Virus record (IMG/VR): IMGVR_UViG_3300034024_000096
Coordinates: 1 to 42,332 of that record
DNA from: a virus
Strand: one strand, 5' to 3'
Length of the DNA stretch: 42,332 nt
Part shown: positions 39,467-42,332 of the stretch, piece after piece
Layout: each line of letters opens with the position of its first letter
How positions within the stretch are numbered: the first letter of the stretch is position 1
The notes under the pieces: generated by a model
Database searches by the model: none
Told to the model about the DNA's origin: nothing
Seen by the model: only the letters and a program-made list of their open reading frames with translations
Translations under genes and position numbers: made by a program

Positions 39467-39883
39467 CTAACGACTCGGCTCGATCCCGTACTTCGCCCAC
39501 ATGATCATGCGCCTGGTCGCGCGGTGCAGATCGCCCCGCAACTCGCCGACTGCCTTAAGTTCGGAGAGTTCTGCGCCTTGGCGCGCGCTTGCCGCCTCGA
39601 TGAAGGCGTTCATCGCATCAATCACCGCCTGCACTGGCGCGGGCGTGTCGCGGCCGGCGAACGGTACTGGTTTGATCTGTACGTCTTTCGATCCGCACCC
39701 TTCGGCCGAGCAGCGCATCTGGTGCCGGACGGCGTCCCAGTCGGTGCTCCGTTTGCGGCGCATCAGCTCCGCGATCAGCCATTCGCGGTCGACATAGACC
39801 CGCCGAGCGCAGGCGCGGCAGGTGACCTGCAAGTCGGCATCGACTTTCCGCAACTCGTGTAACGTCTTCGGATTGCCGACCAT
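39467..39883 (-). CDS. Zinc-ribbon protein of unknown function
   Basis: The 138-residue protein has VTCRACARRVYVDREWLIAEL, with a Cys-x2-Cys pair, and later QMRCSAEGCGSKDVQIKPVPF with a Cys-x4-Cys pair, forming a likely four-Cys zinc ribbon in residues 20-70. The rest is helical (PAPVQAVIDAMNAFIEAASARQGAELSELKAVGELRGDLHRATRRMIMWAK). Proteins of this shape occur in sphingomonad genomes without known function. It is divergent from the ParB-like gene with about 180 bases between, so the two may share a control region. Confidence 0.65.
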   Translation of the reverse strand: MVGNPKTLHELRKVDADLQVTCRACARRVYVDREWLIAELMRRKRSTDWDAVRHQMRCSAEGCGSKDVQIKPVPFAGRDTPAPVQAVIDAMNAFIEAASARQGAELSELKAVGELRGDLHRATRRMIMWAKYGIEPSR

Positions 39884-40066
39884 CGGGTGCTTGGAACAGA
39901 GCGCGAACGATTCGGGAAGAGGGCTGTTCGATCACCTTTCGCATTCACACCAGAAGCCAGTCGTTCGACTGTCCAGCAGAGCGCCAGCCGACAATGAGCC
40001 TGACCTTGCGCCCCTTTGCGCTGTGATGCAGGTTCGCTCGGCCGAAGATCGGCCAGGGGGAATTCG

Positions 40067-41386
40067 ATGGTAATCGCTTCACGGCGCGCGAAGAAGCCTG
40101 CTGTACCGTTTGAGCAGGTCGGCGATGTTCCGATCGGCCGCGTCTTTCTGGCGCTCAACAATCCTCGTCACGAAGTCGTTGAGACCGAGGCGGAGGCGAT
40201 CGAGCGCCTGTGCACAAAAGAGGACGTTCTTCCGCTCGCCCGCGACATCGTGAAGCACGGGCTAAGTCCGCTCGAACGTTTCGCGATGACGCCGATTGGG
40301 CGAACAAAAGGGGGCGATGCCACCTACTGGGTGGCCGAGGGCAATCGCCGAGTCTGTGCCCTGAAGCTGCTCACCGATCCGGAATCAGCTCCGCCGCGGT
40401 TTCGCAGGAACTTCGAGAAGCTGTCGTCTCAGTGGACGCCCATCAAGGTCGTCGATGCGGTCGTGTTCAATGATCCGGATACGCTGAACACCTGGCTCGA
40501 CCGCGTGCACAGTGGCCCCCAGGGCGGTGTGGGCCGCAAGAGCTGGGATGCCGAACAGAAGCAGCGCTTCTCCGGCAGCTCCAAGAACAAGCTTGCCCAG
40601 GCCGTACTCGACTATGCCGAAACCGAAGGCATGATCACGAAGGCTGAGCGCGAGGGCAAACTCACCACCGCGCAGCGCTTCCTCAACCCGGAAGTGTTCC
40701 AAGAGGCGCTGGGCCTAGATCGGACCAATCCGGACGAGTTGAGCCGGACACGCCCGAAGGCCGAGTTCGACACGATCTTGAAGCGATTTATGCGCGACTT
40801 GGTCGCAGGAACGGACGTCACGTCTCGCAAAAATAAGACTGAGATCGTCCAGTACGCTCGGACCTTGGCAGCCTTGCCGGGCGTGACCAGCGCCCGGATC
40901 GAAGCCGAGCCGATTGGCACCGACGGCGCCGGGCCGAAGCGCCGGGCGCGGCGCAAGCCTAAAAAGCCGCAGAAGGCTCGGCACGTCCAGTATGAGGAGG
41001 ACATTTTCCAAGCGTTGAAGAGCCTTGGAAACGAGAAGCTGAGCAGCCTGTACCATTCCATCTGCGCCTTGGAACTGGAACACCATGTGCCGCTCGCATC
41101 GATCGGCGCGTGGGCGTTCATCGAAACCCTGACCGGCGCCGCCGGCCGCAACGATGGCACTTCGTTCGATGCCTTTCTCACGAAGCAACGCCTCAGTCAC
41201 TTCGGCATCACCGGGGATGATCAGAAAGTGATCCGCACAGCGCTCACCCGGACGGCGGATTATGGCAACATGACTAAGCACCATAAGGTGTCGGCAGCCT
41301 TCAACGGGGACCAGTTGAACAACGATATGATCCTGCTGAAGCCAGTGATCTTGAAGTGCATCGAGGCGGCCGCAGCGGCCGGCTGA
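40067..41386 (+). CDS. ParB/Srx-fold protein with HEPN-like C-terminus
   Basis: I start at the ATG at 40067 because AGGGGG lies 6 bases upstream (439 residues). Residues 20-105 have the ParB/sulfiredoxin pattern: LNNPRHEVVETEAEAIERLC, LARDIVKHGLSPLERFAMTPIG and AEGNRRVCALKLL (90-102). The middle is helical and charged; a basic linker (KRRARRKPKKPQKAR) lies near 290-307. The C-terminal 110 residues are helical with LSSLYHSICALELEHHVPLASIGAWAFIETLTG and NMTKHHKVSAAFNGDQLNNDM (from Asn401), resembling HEPN-like domains. It is followed after 67 bases by a D12 methylase gene. A defence or modification-linked enzyme is likely but not shown. Confidence 0.7.
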   Translation: MVIASRRAKKPAVPFEQVGDVPIGRVFLALNNPRHEVVETEAEAIERLCTKEDVLPLARDIVKHGLSPLERFAMTPIGRTKGGDATYWVAEGNRRVCALKLLTDPESAPPRFRRNFEKLSSQWTPIKVVDAVVFNDPDTLNTWLDRVHSGPQGGVGRKSWDAEQKQRFSGSSKNKLAQAVLDYAETEGMITKAEREGKLTTAQRFLNPEVFQEALGLDRTNPDELSRTRPKAEFDTILKRFMRDLVAGTDVTSRKNKTEIVQYARTLAALPGVTSARIEAEPIGTDGAGPKRRARRKPKKPQKARHVQYEEDIFQALKSLGNEKLSSLYHSICALELEHHVPLASIGAWAFIETLTGAAGRNDGTSFDAFLTKQRLSHFGITGDDQKVIRTALTRTADYGNMTKHHKVSAAFNGDQLNNDMILLKPVILKCIEAAAAAG

Positions 41387-41416
41387 TTTTGCTGGCCGAG
41401 CATTAACGGAATCGCT

Positions 41417-41442
41417 AAACCCCTCTCGATATTAGAGGGTTT
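41417..41442. promoter_or_regulatory. Hairpin before the second methylase gene
   Basis: CCCTCT (41421-41426) pairs with AGAGGG (41434-41439), extended by AA/TT after one mismatch, across a 7-base AT-rich loop. It lies between the ParB-like gene and the methylase start (GTG at 41454), where it could reduce readthrough or adjust methylase translation. Confidence 0.45.
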
Positions 41443-41453
41443 GGAGGCCCAAG

Positions 41454-42332
41454 GTGCGCGCAACATCACCGCTGAGATACCCGGGCGGCAAGGCATGCAT
41501 GCTAGAGCTCACGTCCAGCATCATGCGGCTGAACCGGCTCGAACGGGGCCACTATGCTGAACCATTCGCAGGCGGGTGCGGCCTGGCGCTCTCGCTGCTC
41601 TACACTGGCCAAGTCGCCGAAGTTCACATCAATGATCTGGATCCGGCGATCTGGGCTTTCTGGCATTCGGTGTTGAACGAAACGGACGCGCTTGCCGCTA
41701 TGGTCGCGGAGGCTCCGGTGACAATCAACGAGTGGCACCGCCAGCGTGACCTGCATCGGACGGGGGACGCGAGCGATCCGCTAAAGCTGGGTTTTGCTGC
41801 CTTCTTCCTTAATCGAACGAACCGCTCGGGCATCATCAAGGGCGGCGGCGTCATCGGCGGCCTCGATCAGACCGGCAACTATAAGATCGACTGCCGCTTC
41901 AACGTCGACGACTTGGTGCGACGAATGCGGAGGGTCGCCCGCTACAAAGACCGCATCCATCTCTCGAACGATGACGCGACTGCCTTTCTCGCGAACTGCT
42001 CGAACCTTCCGTCAAACTCGCTGCTGTTCATCGATCCGCCCTATTACAAGAAGGGCCCTGGCCTTTACACCAGCTTCTACAAACCGGCCGACCATGCCCA
42101 GCTGGCCGAGCAGGTGTTGCAGCTCACGGCACCCTGGATCGTCACGTATGACGATGTGACGCCAATTCGCGAACTCTATCGAGCGCGCCGACAGTTCTGT
42201 TTCGACATCAACTATTCGCTTCAGGAAAAGCGGATTGGCACCGAGCTTCTGGTCGCATCAAAGGGCCTGCGAATGCCTGAACAGGCGCGCGAGCGACAGG
42301 TAAACCGACCGCCTCAGCGGCTGGCGGCGTAG
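41454..42332 (+). CDS. D12-class DNA adenine methylase (Dam-like), right edge
   Basis: The 292-residue protein starts at a GTG (41454) after GGAGG. Signature segments: LRYPGGKACML (7-17), AEPFAGGCGLALSLL (35-49), INDLDPAIWAFW, FFLNRTNRSGIIKGGGVIGG and the catalytic IDPPYYKKGPGLYTSFY with DPPY at 194-197. All parts of a working N6-adenine methylase are present. It is clearly different in sequence from the early-region methylase at 29942-30793. Together with the ParB/HEPN-like gene it makes a two-gene unit; the methylase may mark self DNA or antagonise its partner. Confidence 0.92.
   Translation: MRATSPLRYPGGKACMLELTSSIMRLNRLERGHYAEPFAGGCGLALSLLYTGQVAEVHINDLDPAIWAFWHSVLNETDALAAMVAEAPVTINEWHRQRDLHRTGDASDPLKLGFAAFFLNRTNRSGIIKGGGVIGGLDQTGNYKIDCRFNVDDLVRRMRRVARYKDRIHLSNDDATAFLANCSNLPSNSLLFIDPPYYKKGPGLYTSFYKPADHAQLAEQVLQLTAPWIVTYDDVTPIRELYRARRQFCFDINYSLQEKRIGTELLVASKGLRMPEQARERQVNRPPQRLAA

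Noticed and set aside
39000-39500. A 166-codon minus-strand frame in the gene-sparse stretch
   Set aside because: The product is Arg/Pro/Ser-rich with no regular secondary structure, spans the inverted repeat and has no ribosome binding site.

Overview
The window reads as a complete or nearly complete temperate siphovirus, probably an integrated prophage, of a GC-rich alphaproteobacterium most like the Sphingomonadaceae. The host guess rests on a GapR (DUF2312) gene, a DUF6894 gene, small hypothetical proteins of sphingomonad type, and a palindromic repeat that I remember from sphingomonad genomes. No ribosomal, tRNA or core metabolic gene is visible, so the taxonomy is an inference. Both window ends fall exactly on stop codons, and no attL/attR pair could be seen.

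From about 32.9 kb leftward to 0.7 kb almost everything is on the minus strand and reads as one long phage array: Cro-like regulator, small Cys protein, NPPF-type methyltransferase, triple-HTH protein, GapR, Dam-type methylase, replication-type HTH protein, NusG-like protein, GIY-YIG and HNH nucleases, terminase small and large subunits, portal, ClpP-like protease, HK97 capsid protein, head accessory proteins, a 992-residue head or fiber protein, connectors, tail tube, tail chaperones with a canonical -1 slippery heptamer, a 1603-residue tape measure, a 1210-residue tail fiber with collagen-like repeats, then lysis genes (possible spanins, endolysin, holin) and a beta-helix protein. Many genes are joined by ATGA or GTGA overlaps. 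Two insertions stand out: an exported-protein gene on the opposite strand between tape measure and chaperones (12.9-13.7 kb), and a block of small hypothetical genes with two palindromic repeats (1.1-2.3 kb).

The switch lies at 32.9-33.9 kb. A self-cleaving S24-type repressor faces the Cro-like gene, and a TGCGA-N3-TCGCA operator occurs three times between them (one copy degenerate) and twice more in front of the rightward operon. At both outward promoters the operator sits between -35 and -10 in the same way. The rightward operon (33.9-37.3 kb) carries small unknown proteins, an acyl carrier protein, a cupin, an excisionase-like protein and a tyrosine integrase.

Beyond the integrase (37.4-42.3 kb) is a cargo-like segment: small proteins, a SRAP/YedK-like protein, a DUF6894 protein, an unexplained inverted-repeat region, a zinc-ribbon protein and, at the right edge, a ParB-fold protein with a HEPN-like C-terminus beside a second D12 adenine methylase. 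That pair is the best candidate for an uncharacterised defence or modification system. Other points of interest are the frameshift site, hairpins at borders of highly expressed structural genes combined with a phage NusG paralogue, and the shared repressor architecture.
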